DNA from: DASWJZ01 sp963792885
GTDB lineage: Bacteria; Pseudomonadota; Alphaproteobacteria; Rhizobiales; Afifellaceae
Length of the DNA: 64,000 nucleotides
Assembly (NCBI GenBank): GCA_963792885.1
Contig: CAWBXX010000002.1
Span: 930,001 to 994,000, forward strand
Direction of reading: 5' to 3'
The notes beneath the pieces were generated by a model. It made no database searches. It was not told where the DNA came from and saw only the letters and a list, made by a program, of their open reading frames with translations. The translations under genes were made by a program, and so were the position numbers. Of the stretch, positions 1 to 10,484 are shown in pieces; the first letter of the stretch is position 1; each line of letters begins with the position of its first letter.

Positions 1-69
1 GTCGAAATCGTATTCGCCGGGCTTCGGCTGCCGGGCAGGGGTGATCTGCCAGTCGCTCAAGCTGGGCAT
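1..69 (-). CDS. Hypothetical protein, N-terminal fragment cut by the window edge
   Basis: Reading the minus strand, an ATG at 69-67 opens a frame that runs off the left edge after 23 codons (MPSLSDWQITPARQPKPGEY...). A GGGAG Shine-Dalgarno-like stretch lies about 6 nt upstream, which supports this start. It is co-oriented with tagI and lies 90 nt downstream of it. Too little is visible to name a family, and the fragment shows no signal peptide or membrane segment. Confidence 0.5.
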   Translation of the reverse strand, partial: MPSLSDWQITPARQPKPGEYDFD

Positions 70-159
70 CTAGGCTCCCTAGAACTCGGTTACTGCGCGC
101 CCCTTCCTCTTATATTGCCCCAAACGCTCGCGCTGCGACACCGCTCCATCACCAACGCG

Positions 160-798
160 TCAAATAGGTCGCACGAAAGCGCGGCGAGCCTTCTCTATCT
201 CCGCCCGGCAAGTGCATCCGTCGAGGTGATCGTTGACGAGCCCCATCGCCTGCATGAAGGCGTAGACCGTGGTCGGGCCGACGAACGACCAGCCGCGCTG
301 TCGAAGCGCCTTGGAGAGCGCCGTCGACTCGGCGGACTTCGGCATCTGCGCAAGCGTGGCCTTGTCGAGCCGCTTCGGCCGGCTCTTCGCCGCTGGCTCG
401 TAGCGCCACGCGAAAGCGGCGAGCGAGCCGGCCTCGTCGACGAGCTCCAAAGCGCACTTCGCATTGTTGATCACCGATTCGATCTTGCCGCGATGGCGCA
501 CGATGCCGGGATCGGCGAGGCAGCGCTTCACGTCGCGCGCGTTGAACTGCGCGACCTTCGTGACGTCGAAGCCGGCGAAGGCTGCGCGGAAGTTCTCGCG
601 CTTCCTCAAGATCGTGATCCACGAGAGCCCCGCCTGAAAGCCTTCAAGGCACAGCTTCTCGAAGAGCCGGTTGTCGTCGGAGACCGGACGGCCCCATTCG
701 TCGTCATGGTAGTGCAGATAGAGCGGATCGGAGCCCGGCCACCAGCAGCGCGGTCGTCCGTCGGCGCCTTGGACGATACCGTCGGCGAGCCGCGTCAC
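160..798 (-). CDS. tagI: DNA-3-methyladenine glycosylase I
   Basis: Base-excision repair enzyme that removes 3-methyladenine from alkylated DNA. The 212-residue product has the family layout throughout: an N-terminal RCWWPGSDPLYLHYHDDEWG segment carrying the zinc-binding Cys and His, then LFEKLCLEGFQAGLSWITIL with the catalytic Glu, then GIVRHRGKIESVINNAK, and a C-terminal FMQAMGLVNDHLDGCTCR that supplies the second His/Cys zinc ligand pair. The length fits the family (about 190-215). It is divergent from the DUF2927 gene, with only 36 nt between starts, so the two promoters must lie very close or overlap. Identification is by motif match. Confidence 0.95.
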   Translation of the reverse strand: MTRLADGIVQGADGRPRCWWPGSDPLYLHYHDDEWGRPVSDDNRLFEKLCLEGFQAGLSWITILRKRENFRAAFAGFDVTKVAQFNARDVKRCLADPGIVRHRGKIESVINNAKCALELVDEAGSLAAFAWRYEPAAKSRPKRLDKATLAQMPKSAESTALSKALRQRGWSFVGPTTVYAFMQAMGLVNDHLDGCTCRAEIEKARRAFVRPI

Positions 799-834
799 GG
801 GCGCTCCGCGCTTGCCGCCGAGGCGCTTACCTCT

Positions 835-1587
835 ATGAAAGACATGCTGAGCATACTCACCTCATGGCCTCTTGTTTTGCGTATCTCGTTGCTTCGCCAT
901 GCGCTCGCGCTCTTTGCGTGCCTTTCGGCGACGCCGGGGCTGGCGTTCACCGACGCCGACCTGACCGATGGCTTCCAGCGCACAGTCTTCGGCTCGGAAT
1001 ATCCGAGCTGGGGCTGGCAGTCCAACATCGTGAAGAAGTTCACGAAGCCGGTTCGCGTCTACATCGACGACCGGTCGGGCACGCGGCGCGGCGAGGACGT
1101 CGAGCGTTTCGTCCGCTCGCTCCCTCGGCTCATCGAGGGCCTGCAGATAGAGACGGTTGCTGCGCCGACGGAAGCGAACTTCCGCGTCTTCGTGATCGAC
1201 CGCAAGGACTATCGCACTGTCGTCGCGCGCGAGGTTTACGGCCGTCCGTCGTCGACTTTCGCGCCCGGGAGGTGCCTGGTCCGCGTCGTCTCGACGTCGG
1301 GCGGAATCGTCCGTTCCGATGCGGTGATCGTCGCCGACGAGGGCGACGTCCTCTTCCGCCGCTGCACGGTGGAGGAGGTGCTGCAAGGGCTTGGGCCTAT
1401 CAACGACGACGGCACGCTGTCGGAAAGCGTGTTCAATGACCACTCGCGCCAAACGACCTTCACGAGCTTCGACAGGCATCTTCTGAACATGCTCTACGAC
1501 CCGCGCATCCGCCCGGGCATGAGTAGAGCCGCAGTATCGAGCGTGCTGCCGGCAGTAGCGGCGGAGGTCCGCGCTCGCCTCAGGTGA
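835..1587 (+). CDS. DUF2927 domain-containing secreted protein
   Basis: A 250-residue protein with an N-terminal hydrophobic segment ending near a SATPGLA|F cleavage-like site, so it is probably exported. The body carries the features of DUF2927: a conserved beginning around RVYIDDRSGTRRGEDVERFV and a C-terminal region with SVFNDHSRQTTFTSFDRHLLNMLYDPRI..GM. The frame stays open far upstream, but the ATG at 835 is the first that gives a signal peptide and does not run over tagI; an ATG at 844 is an alternative. The molecular function of DUF2927 is not established. It lies just before the YkuD genes, so an envelope role is plausible but inferred. Confidence 0.75.
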   Translation: MKDMLSILTSWPLVLRISLLRHALALFACLSATPGLAFTDADLTDGFQRTVFGSEYPSWGWQSNIVKKFTKPVRVYIDDRSGTRRGEDVERFVRSLPRLIEGLQIETVAAPTEANFRVFVIDRKDYRTVVAREVYGRPSSTFAPGRCLVRVVSTSGGIVRSDAVIVADEGDVLFRRCTVEEVLQGLGPINDDGTLSESVFNDHSRQTTFTSFDRHLLNMLYDPRIRPGMSRAAVSSVLPAVAAEVRARLR

Positions 1588-1722
1588 CTTGAAACGCTTT
1601 CTTAGGCATACTGAAAGATGTGCGGGCACCGGCAGCGCGGCGGCGCCGTCCGTTCACCGAAGCGCAGCCTTTCTCGGGCTAACGCTTCGTTACCGTTATC
1701 GACGACGAGTAGTGAGTACGTC

Positions 1723-2443
1723 ATGCAACGCACCGTCCTTTCCATCCTCTTCCTTGTGATCGCCGCTGCCTTCTCTGTTGCGTCAGCCGGCTCGCGTCCG
1801 CAGACAAGCGGCGACCCCGCAATCGACGCACAGTGGGTTCAGCTTGCGATGAGCCAGAATCCGGTAGGCTCCACGCCGTACGACCCACGCACGGCGCCCT
1901 CGACGGGGATCTTCGGCTTCGGCGCGCGGAACTCACCCGCGCAGCCGCGCGCGCAGATCCGGGCCGGCAGCGCCGCGGCGCACGATGGACCCGACCTATC
2001 TCCCCCGCGTCGTCGACTATCCGACGGGCGAGCGCCCCGGCACGATCGTGATCGATACCAGGGCTCGCTTTCTCTATGTCGTGCTCGAGGGCGGCAAGGC
2101 GCAGCGCTACGGCGTTGGCGTGGGGCGCGAAGGCTTCGGCTGGAGCGGCCGCGTGGCCGTCGGGCGTAAGGCCGAATGGCCGACCTGGACGCCGCCTGCC
2201 GAGATGCGCCAGCGCCAGCCCTATTTGCCGGTCTCAATGGCGGGCGGGCCCAACAATCCGCTCGGCGCGCGCGCCCTCTATCTCTACGACGGCGGCCGCG
2301 ACACGCTCTTCCGCATCCATGGCTCGAACGAGCCCTGGACCATCGGCCACGCGGTTTCGTCCGGCTGTATCCGCATGCGTAACGAAGACGTGATTGAGCT
2401 CTACAACCGCACGAGCGTCGGCACGCGGGTGATCGTTCTCTAG
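1723..2443 (+). CDS. L,D-transpeptidase (YkuD) 1, frame broken
   Basis: First of three tandem YkuD-domain genes, which act as peptidoglycan or outer-membrane-linking L,D-transpeptidases in the periplasm. The ATG at 1723 begins a good signal peptide (MQRTVLSILFLVIAAAFSVASA). The catalytic domain, with IHGSNEPWTIGHAVSSGCIRM (His and nucleophilic Cys), is in another frame from about 1985. Aligning MDPTYLPRVVDYPTGERPGT with LDPKYEAQVVAYATDEAPGT of the third paralogue places the break between about 1940 and 1985, and one missing base would restore a protein of about 240 residues. An ATG at 1985 has no ribosome-binding site and no signal peptide, so an independent short protein is unlikely. Sequencing error or recent inactivation are both possible. 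Confidence 0.75.
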
Positions 2444-2621
2444 GTTGAGGCGAGTTCCGCCGCACGTTTTCGCGCAAAGGTTCTGAAAACGGGCGACGAG
2501 CGCCGCTCGCCGCCGAGGCGCGGATGCAACGCATGTGGGTGAAGCGTCCTCGGCCTGTGGCGAGCCGGGCTGAAATTCAGTATGAGACTGCAATTCTTGG
2601 GGATTGGGCGTGGAGGTTGGG

Positions 2622-3299
2622 ATGAAGTTACCGCAAGCATTAGCTGTCGCGGTGTTGAGCGTCGTCTTGGGCTTGGCGGCTTCCGCGGCGGGGGCAGTGC
2701 CGCGCACCGTCTACGACCCCGCGACACATTCCTACCTGACCTACGATCCGGACAAGCTGCGCCAGGACGCACACGGAACGCCCGGGGCGCCAAGCACCGT
2801 GATGGTGCCGCACGTCTATTCGAAGCCCGACAGGAAGTTCGACCGCCAAGTCGTGAACTACACGACCGACGAGAAGCCGGGCACCATTGTCGTCGATACG
2901 GGGCAGAAGTTCCTCTACTACGTGCTTGAGGGCGGCAGGGCGATCCGCATGGGGGTCGGCGTCGGGCGCGAAGGCTTCGGCTGGACCGGCGTCGTGCATG
3001 TCGGAGCGAAGCAGGAAGCGCCGAAGTGGTTTCCGCCGGACGACATGGTGCAGCGGCAGCCCGAGCTCGCCAAGTATCAGGCGGAGGGCATGCCCGGCGG
3101 CGAGGGCAACCCGCTCGGCGTTCGTGCGCTCTATCTCTTCGACCAGAAGGGCCACGACACGCTCTACCGCATCCATGGCACGATCGAGCCTTATTCGATC
3201 GGTCAGAACGTCTCCTCCGGCTGCATCCGCATGCTGAACGAGAACGTCACCGAGCTTTACGATCTGGTGAAGGTCGGCACCAAGGTCGTCGTCATATAG
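2622..3299 (+). CDS. L,D-transpeptidase (YkuD) 2
   Basis: Intact 225-residue YkuD-domain protein. The start is set at the ATG at 2622 because GGAGG lies 5 nt upstream (2612-2616); an in-frame TTG at 2604 has no comparable site. The N-terminus is a signal peptide ending in AASAAGA. The catalytic motif is RIHGTIEPYSIGQNVSSGCIRM: the His and the Cys of the S-x-G-C-x-R signature are present. It therefore probably makes 3-3 cross-links or attaches proteins to peptidoglycan in the periplasm. Compared with paralogue 3 it has an extra segment of about 15 residues after the YDP..HSYLTYD region. A hairpin terminator follows. Confidence 0.9.
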   Translation: MKLPQALAVAVLSVVLGLAASAAGAVPRTVYDPATHSYLTYDPDKLRQDAHGTPGAPSTVMVPHVYSKPDRKFDRQVVNYTTDEKPGTIVVDTGQKFLYYVLEGGRAIRMGVGVGREGFGWTGVVHVGAKQEAPKWFPPDDMVQRQPELAKYQAEGMPGGEGNPLGVRALYLFDQKGHDTLYRIHGTIEPYSIGQNVSSGCIRMLNENVTELYDLVKVGTKVVVI

Positions 3300-3328
3300 G
3301 GCTCCTTCCGGAGCTTCCGCATCATCGC

Positions 3329-3352
3329 GACGGCCCGCTTCGGCGGGCCGTC
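3329..3352 (+). terminator. Hairpin after YkuD gene 2
   Basis: Inverted repeat CGGCCCGC-TTCG-GCGGGCCG with extra flanking pairs (GA/TC), 30 nt after the stop codon. The TTCG tetraloop and strong GC stem fit a terminator, but there is no clear U tract. Confidence 0.6.
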
Positions 3353-3496
3353 GTCGTCTGGCCCACGCTGCGCCTAAGAATCGTTCCTGAAACGCAATAG
3401 TGCGCAACGAAACAGACGGGACATAAGACCGAAACCTGGCCCCCCTACGAACCGCATCAACGCCGGCCGCCGGAAGGCTGGCAGTGGAGGGGTCAG

Positions 3497-4120
3497 ATGT
3501 TCTTTTCCTACCGTTTTGCTCGTTCCGTTGTGATCGGAATCTCGCTCGCCGCGACGGTGTCCGTTGTGGCTGAGGCCGCGCCGCAGCGCGTCTACGATCC
3601 GGCGAAGCACACCTTCGTCACCTACGAGCGGCAGATTGACCGCAATCGTCCGCTCGACCCGAAGTATGAGGCCCAGGTGGTCGCCTATGCGACCGATGAG
3701 GCGCCGGGGACGATCGTCGTCGATACGACGAACAAGTTCCTCTACTACGTCCTTGATGACGGCATGGCCATCCGCTACGGCGTTGGCGTTGGTCGCGAAG
3801 GCTTCGGCTGGACCGGGGCGGTCGAGGTTGGCGCCAAACAGGAATGGCCGACCTGGACGCCGCCGTCAGAGATGGTGGAACGGCGCCCGGAACTGGTGGA
3901 ATATTCGAGCGGCATGCCCGGCGGAGAAAACAATCCGCTCGGCGCCCGTGCGCTCTATCTCTTCGATCATGGCCACGACACCATGTTCCGCATCCACGGC
4001 ACGAACGCGCCCTGGTCGATCGGCGAGAACATGTCCTCCGGCTGCATCCGCATGCTGAACGAGCACATCACCGAGCTCTACCAGTTCGTCCATGTCGGGA
4101 CGAAGGTCGTGGTGATGTGA
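3497..4120 (+). CDS. L,D-transpeptidase (YkuD) 3
   Basis: Intact 207-residue YkuD protein, third of the tandem set. GGAGGGG precedes the ATG at 3497 by a few bases. It has a signal peptide ending in VVAEAA, then the YDPAKHTFVTYE segment shared with paralogue 2, and the catalytic motif RIHGTNAPWSIGENMSSGCIRM. The expected role is periplasmic transpeptidation of peptidoglycan stems. The three copies share the GREGFGW(T/S)G core and the same end, so they arose by local duplication. A strong bidirectional terminator separates it from the convergent glcB. Confidence 0.9.
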   Translation: MFFSYRFARSVVIGISLAATVSVVAEAAPQRVYDPAKHTFVTYERQIDRNRPLDPKYEAQVVAYATDEAPGTIVVDTTNKFLYYVLDDGMAIRYGVGVGREGFGWTGAVEVGAKQEWPTWTPPSEMVERRPELVEYSSGMPGGENNPLGARALYLFDHGHDTMFRIHGTNAPWSIGENMSSGCIRMLNEHITELYQFVHVGTKVVVM

Positions 4121-4141
4121 GCGAGGCGCGAGCTCATAACG

Positions 4142-4170
4142 AAAGAGGGCGGCCGCGGCCGCCCTTTTTG
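4142..4170. terminator. Bidirectional rho-independent terminator
   Basis: Perfect GC palindrome GGGCGGCCGCGGCCGCCC (4147-4164) flanked by an A-rich run on the left and TTTTT on the right. It lies between the convergent YkuD gene 3 and glcB and should stop transcription in both directions. Confidence 0.85.
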
Positions 4171-4177
4171 TCTGGCT

Positions 4178-6364
4178 CTATCCGGCTGCTTTCCGCTTCG
4201 CCTGCCTTCTCCGCGCATGCAGGATCGGCTCGGTGTAGCCGTTCGGCTGCTCGCGCCCCTTGAAGATGAGATCGGACGCCGCCTGGAAGGCGACGCTGTC
4301 GTCGAAGTTCGGCGCCATCGGGCGGTAGAGCGGATCGCCGGCGTTCTGTTTGTCGACCACAGCAGCCATGCGCTTCAGCGTCTCCGTCACCTGCGCCTTC
4401 GAGACGATGCCGTGATGCAGCCAGTTGGCGATGTGCTGGCTTGAGATTTTAAGCGTCGCGCGGTCCTCCATCAGCCCGATGTTGTTGATGTCGGGAACCT
4501 TCGAGCAGCCGACGCCCTGGTCGATCCAGCGCACGACGTAGCCGAGAATGCCCTGCGCGTTGTTGTCGAGCTCCTTCTGGATGTCCTCCCTCGGCCAGTT
4601 CGGCCGCTCGGCGACGGGGATCGCCAGGATGTCGTCGAGAGACGCGCGCTCGCGCGACTTCAGCTCCTTCTGTCGCGCCTTGACGTCGACCTGGTGGTAG
4701 TGGAGCGCATGAAGCGTCGCGGCGGTCGGCGAGGGGACCCATGCCGTGTTCGCTCCGGCCTTCGGATGCGCGATCTTCTGCTTCAGCATGTCGGCCATCA
4801 GATCGGGCATCGCCCACATGCCCTTGCCGATCTGCGCGCGGCCGGGCAGGCCGCACATGAGCCCGATATCGACGTTGGAATCCTCGTAGGCCTGGATCCA
4901 GGTCGATGCCTTCATGTCGCCCTTGCGGATCATCGGTCCGGCTTCCATCGAAGTGTGGATCTCGTCGCCCGTGCGGTCGAGGAAGCCGGTGTTGATGAAG
5001 ACCACGCGATCCTTGGCCGCGCGGATCGATTCCTTCAGGTTGAGCGTCGTGCGCCGCTCCTCGTCCATGATCCCGATCTTGAGCGTGAAACGCGGAAGCC
5101 CGAGCAATTCTTCCACGCGACCGAAAAGTCTATCGGTGAAGGCGACCTCCTCGGGCCCGTGCATCTTCGGCTTCACGATGTAGACGGAGCCGGCGCGGCT
5201 GTTGGCGTGCCGGCCGCCGCCTTTTGCTCTTGGGCCGATGTCGTGGAGCGCGATTGCCGAAGTCACCATGGCGTCGAGGATTCCTTCCGGAATCGGCGCA
5301 CCGTCTTTCGTCTCGACGGCATCGATTGTCATCAGGTGCCCGACGTTGCGGACAAGCATCAGGCTGCGCCCATGCAGCGTCAGTGTGCCTCCTCCGGGGC
5401 TCTTGAAAGTCCGGTCAGGGTCGAGGGTGCGGTCGACGGTCTTGCCGCCTTTCTCGAACGTCGCGGTGAGATCGCCCTTCATGAGGCCGAGCCAGTTGCG
5501 ATAGGCCACGACTTTGTCGTCCGCGTCGACGGCGGCGATCGAGTCCTCTAAATCCATGATCGTCGTCATCGCCGCTTCGACGACGACGTCGGCGATGCCG
5601 GCCGGATCGCCCTTGCCGATCGGGTGGTTCGGATCGATCAGGATCTCAAGATGCAGGCCGTGGTGCCGAATGAGAACGGCGCTTGGGGCCTCTTCCGCAC
5701 CTTCATAGCCGGCAAAGCGTGCCTCGTACTTCAGACCGACCCCGCCGGACTTCGTGGCGACGCGGAGCTTGCCGGCCTCGACCAGGATGCCGGTCGCGTC
5801 GCGCCAGGACGCTCCGTCGAGCGGCGCCGCTTCGTCGAGAACGCCGCGCGCAAAATCGATGACGCGCTGGCCCCGCGCGGGGTTGTAGCTCTTGCCACGC
5901 TGCGCGCCGCCGTCCTCCGGAATCGCATCGGTGCCGTAGAGCGCATCGTAGAGGCTGCCCCACCGCGCGTTCGCGGCGTTCAGCGCATAGCGCGCGTTCA
6001 TCACCGGCACGACGAGCTGCGGCCCGGCGACCTCGGCGATCTCCGGATCGACGTTCGCGGTCGTGATGGAGAAGTCGGAGCCCTCGGGAAGGAGGTAGCC
6101 GATCATCTCCAGAAAGTCCTTGTATTCGGCGAGATCGAAATTCTTGCCACGGCGGTCGCGGTGCCAGCGATCGATCTCCGACTGCAGGCGGTCGCGTTTC
6201 TCGAGGAGCGCGCGGTTCTCGGGCGCGAGGTCGCGCACGATCGCATCGAGCCCGGTCCAGAAGGCTTCTGCCGTCACGCCGGTCCCCGGCAGCGCCTCCT
6301 CGTTCACGAAGTCGTAGAGGCTTCGCGCAACCGCGATGTCCCCGACCGAAACCCGATCCGTCAT
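4178..6364 (-). CDS. glcB: Malate synthase G
   Basis: Condenses glyoxylate with acetyl-CoA to give malate. The ATG at 6364 starts a 728-residue protein, the usual malate synthase G length (about 725). Recognisable segments are MDLEDSIAAVDADDKVVAYR, LMLVRNVGHLMTIDA with the active-site Arg region, GFLDRTGDEIHTSMEAGPMI, NVDIGLMCGLPGRAQIGKGM, and the C-terminal catalytic-Asp region around YVVRWIDQGVGCSKVPDI. It is the last gene of a minus-strand glcD-glcE-glcF-glcB run, 44 nt after glcF, and so disposes of the glyoxylate made by glycolate oxidase. No GlcC-type regulator is seen here. Confidence 0.97.
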   Translation of the reverse strand: MTDRVSVGDIAVARSLYDFVNEEALPGTGVTAEAFWTGLDAIVRDLAPENRALLEKRDRLQSEIDRWHRDRRGKNFDLAEYKDFLEMIGYLLPEGSDFSITTANVDPEIAEVAGPQLVVPVMNARYALNAANARWGSLYDALYGTDAIPEDGGAQRGKSYNPARGQRVIDFARGVLDEAAPLDGASWRDATGILVEAGKLRVATKSGGVGLKYEARFAGYEGAEEAPSAVLIRHHGLHLEILIDPNHPIGKGDPAGIADVVVEAAMTTIMDLEDSIAAVDADDKVVAYRNWLGLMKGDLTATFEKGGKTVDRTLDPDRTFKSPGGGTLTLHGRSLMLVRNVGHLMTIDAVETKDGAPIPEGILDAMVTSAIALHDIGPRAKGGGRHANSRAGSVYIVKPKMHGPEEVAFTDRLFGRVEELLGLPRFTLKIGIMDEERRTTLNLKESIRAAKDRVVFINTGFLDRTGDEIHTSMEAGPMIRKGDMKASTWIQAYEDSNVDIGLMCGLPGRAQIGKGMWAMPDLMADMLKQKIAHPKAGANTAWVPSPTAATLHALHYHQVDVKARQKELKSRERASLDDILAIPVAERPNWPREDIQKELDNNAQGILGYVVRWIDQGVGCSKVPDINNIGLMEDRATLKISSQHIANWLHHGIVSKAQVTETLKRMAAVVDKQNAGDPLYRPMAPNFDDSVAFQAASDLIFKGREQPNGYTEPILHARRRQAKRKAAG

Positions 6365-6408
6365 CCCGTTCTCCCTGTCGTATCTCAAGTGTCGTCGATG
6401 GCAGGCGG

Positions 6409-7746
<1,338 letters not shown>

Positions 7747-7747
7747 C

Positions 7748-8974
7748 TCAGACCCCTGCCACCATGCGCCCGGGATTCAGGATCCCGTGCGGGTCGAACT
7801 GATCCTTGAGGCGCTTGGAGAGGGCGGCAAGCGCCTCGGGCTGTGGCTCGAACGGTGCAACCGCGGAGCGGAGCGCCGTGCTGCCGCGCACCAGCGTCGC
7901 GTGCCCGCCGCCGGCATCCGTGATCGCGCTGCGGATCGCGAGCTCCAGCCCATCCCTCGTCTCTCCGCCGACCTCGATCCAGACGAGCCCGCCCGACCAC
8001 TCGTAGAAATGGCGGATCGGCTCCATGTCCTTCAGCGCGGCGACGATCGTCGGCCCGCTGGTCGGCGCGACGCTGACGCGCCAGACCGGATGCGTCGTCG
8101 AGCCGAAAGCCGCGGCGTCGCGCACCGCGCGCCACGTCGCTTCCGACGGCGTGCCCTCGAGCACCGCCACTTCGCCGAGGCGCCCGACGAGCGCGGTCAA
8201 CTTCTCGGCGCGATAGTCGACGGACGGCGCGATGCCTTCGAGCCGGATGAGCGTTGCGGCACGTCCGCCGGAGGCGAAGGCCGCGTCCGGGACCTCCGCC
8301 ACGAGTGTCTCCGGCAGGTGCGCTGCGCCCGAAACGTCGAACGGCGTTCCCATCGCCTTCGCGAGCGCTGCGACCGCAGTCATGTCGTCGAGTCCGGCGA
8401 CGACCAGCGTCGCCGACGCCTCCGGCTTGGGCAGCACCTTGAACGTCGCTTCGGTGACGACCGCGAGCGTCCCCCAGGAGCCGGAGAGACCCTTGGAGAG
8501 ATCGTAGCCGGTGACGTTCTTGACGACGCGCCCGCCCGACTTGAACGCCTCGCCGCGCCCCGAAACGGCGTGAATACCGAGCACGTGGTCGCGCGCCGCG
8601 CCGGCCTTGAGCCGTCGCGGCCCGCTGGAATTCGTTGCGAGCAGGCCGCCCATCGTGCCGCCCCCACGCGCGACGCCGAAGAGCGGGCCGAAGTCCATCG
8701 GCTCGAAGGCAAGCATCTGGTTGTTGTCGGAAAGCAGCGTCTCGATCTCAGCGACCGGCGTGCCGGCCATGACGGAGAGCACCAGCTCTTCCGGCTCGTA
8801 GAGCGTCACGCCGGAAAGGTCGGAGAGGTCGAGCCCGTATTCCGTCTGCACCGGGCGTCCGATGCCACGCTTCGTGCCATGACCGAAGACTTCGATCGGC
8901 GTCTCCTCCGCCGCCGCCCAGCGGACCGCCTCCAGCACGCCCTCCGCATCGACGGGCTTGAGCGTCGTCTCCAT
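7748..8974 (-). CDS. glcE: Glycolate oxidase FAD-binding subunit
   Basis: 408-residue FAD-binding subunit of the glycolate oxidase complex. The FAD_binding_4 (PCMH-type) fold is visible from IEVFGHGTKRGIGRPVQ through ARGGGTMGGLLATNSSGPRR to SGGRVVKNVTGYDLSKGLSG. The C-terminus (FDPHGILNPGRM) is the typical end of this family. It sits between glcD (9 nt upstream) and glcF (1 nt downstream), so the three subunits are surely co-transcribed. Confidence 0.95.
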   Translation of the reverse strand: METTLKPVDAEGVLEAVRWAAAEETPIEVFGHGTKRGIGRPVQTEYGLDLSDLSGVTLYEPEELVLSVMAGTPVAEIETLLSDNNQMLAFEPMDFGPLFGVARGGGTMGGLLATNSSGPRRLKAGAARDHVLGIHAVSGRGEAFKSGGRVVKNVTGYDLSKGLSGSWGTLAVVTEATFKVLPKPEASATLVVAGLDDMTAVAALAKAMGTPFDVSGAAHLPETLVAEVPDAAFASGGRAATLIRLEGIAPSVDYRAEKLTALVGRLGEVAVLEGTPSEATWRAVRDAAAFGSTTHPVWRVSVAPTSGPTIVAALKDMEPIRHFYEWSGGLVWIEVGGETRDGLELAIRSAITDAGGGHATLVRGSTALRSAVAPFEPQPEALAALSKRLKDQFDPHGILNPGRMVAGV

Positions 8975-8983
8975 TCCCGCTTT

Positions 8984-10477
8984 TCAAAACCTCGGCAGGT
9001 CGGGAAACGCCACCGTGCCTTTGTGGACATGCATGCGGCCGAGCTCGGCACAGCGGTGGAGCTCCGGGAACATCTTGCCGGGATTGAGCAGGTGCTTCGG
9101 GTCGAATGCGCACTTCACACGCTCTTGCTGCGCAAGGTCGTCCTTGGAGAACATCGTCGGCATGAGGTCGCGCTTCTCCACGCCGACGCCGTGCTCGCCG
9201 GTCAACACGCCGCCGACCTCCACGCAGAGCTTCAGGATGTCGGCGCCGAAGGCTTCGGCGCGTTCCAGCTCGTCGGACTTGTTGGCGTCGTAGAGGATGA
9301 GCGGGTGGAGGTTGCCGTCGCCGGCATGGAAGACGTTGGCGACGCGGAGTCCGTATTGTTCGGAAAGCTCGCGCGTCCGTTGCAACACCTCCGGGAGCGC
9401 CTTCCGCGGGATTGTGCCGTCCATGCAGTAATAGTCGGGCGACAGGCGGCCGACAGCGGGGAACGCCGCCTTGCGACCGGCCCAGAACACCTGCCGCTCT
9501 GCTTCGCTTTGGGAGACGCGGAAGCTCGTCGCCTGGTTGGCGACGGCGATCTGCTCGACGCGCGTCAGCAATGCGCTGACCTCGCGCTCCGGCCCGTCGA
9601 GCTCCACGATCAGAAGCGCCTCGACGTCGCGCGGGTAGCCGGCATGGACGAAGTCTTCCGCCGCGTGGATCGCCGGCTTGTCCATCATTTCCATGCCGCC
9701 CGGGATGATACCGGCGCCGATGATCTCCGCGACGCATTGCCCGGCATCCTCGCTCGTCGCGAAGCCGATTAGCGCGGCGCGCGCCGTCTCCGGCGAGCGC
9801 AGGATGCGGACGGTCACTTCCGTGACGACCCCGAGCAGACCCTCCGAGCCCGTCATGAGGCCGAGGAGGTCGTAGCCTTCGCTGTCGAGATGCTTGCCGC
9901 CGAGCCGGATCACTTCGCCGGTGATCAGCACCATCTCGATGCCGAGCACGTTGTTGGCGGTGAGTCCGTATTTCAGGCAGTGCACACCGCCGGAATTCTC
10001 CGCAACGTTGCCGCCGATCGAGCAGGCGATCTGCGAGGAGGGATCGGGCGCGTAGTAGAAGCCGTGATGCGAGACCGCGTTGGTCACGCCGAGATTGGTC
10101 ACGCCGGGCTGCACCACCGCCACGCGGTTGTCGAAGTCGATGTCGAGCACCTTGTTGAACTTCGACATGACGAGGAGCACGCCGTCGGCGAGCGGCAGCG
10201 CGCCGCCGGAGAGCGAGGTGCCGGAGCCGCGCGGCACGACGCGGATTCCCTTCTCGTGGCAGTAGCGAAGGACGCGGCTGACTTGCTCGACCGTCTCCGG
10301 CAGCACAGCGAGCATCGGCACCTGCCGGTAGGCGGTCAGGCCATCGGTCTCGAATGCGCGGAGCCCATCGGAATCGATAACGACTCCTTCGCCGGGAACG
10401 ATGGCGGAAAGGTCTCGCGCGATCGCCTTGCGCTTAGCGATCACGGCCGCCTTCGGTTTCGGCATTGTGAGCGACAT
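8984..10477 (-). CDS. glcD: Glycolate oxidase FAD-linked subunit
   Basis: 497-residue catalytic flavoprotein oxidising glycolate (and probably D-lactate) to the 2-oxoacid. The start is the ATG at 10477, preceded by GAGGGG; the frame is open farther upstream but that part is a DUF3422-like remnant. The FAD domain is seen in VVPRGSGTSLSGGALPLADG and SIGGNVAENSGGVHCLKYG. The C-terminal FAD-oxidase domain has VFHAGDGNLHPLILYD and GGVLTGEHGVGVEKRDLM, and it ends in KHLLNPGKMFPE. It is the first gene of the glcDEFB run and divergent from lutABC. Confidence 0.96.
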   Translation of the reverse strand: MSLTMPKPKAAVIAKRKAIARDLSAIVPGEGVVIDSDGLRAFETDGLTAYRQVPMLAVLPETVEQVSRVLRYCHEKGIRVVPRGSGTSLSGGALPLADGVLLVMSKFNKVLDIDFDNRVAVVQPGVTNLGVTNAVSHHGFYYAPDPSSQIACSIGGNVAENSGGVHCLKYGLTANNVLGIEMVLITGEVIRLGGKHLDSEGYDLLGLMTGSEGLLGVVTEVTVRILRSPETARAALIGFATSEDAGQCVAEIIGAGIIPGGMEMMDKPAIHAAEDFVHAGYPRDVEALLIVELDGPEREVSALLTRVEQIAVANQATSFRVSQSEAERQVFWAGRKAAFPAVGRLSPDYYCMDGTIPRKALPEVLQRTRELSEQYGLRVANVFHAGDGNLHPLILYDANKSDELERAEAFGADILKLCVEVGGVLTGEHGVGVEKRDLMPTMFSKDDLAQQERVKCAFDPKHLLNPGKMFPELHRCAELGRMHVHKGTVAFPDLPRF

Positions 10478-10484
10478 AGGCCCC

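Noticed and set aside
1985..2443. A separate short cytoplasmic YkuD protein starting at the ATG at 1985
   Set aside because: No ribosome-binding site or signal peptide. The signal peptide lies upstream in another frame, and the paralogues show it belongs to the same gene.
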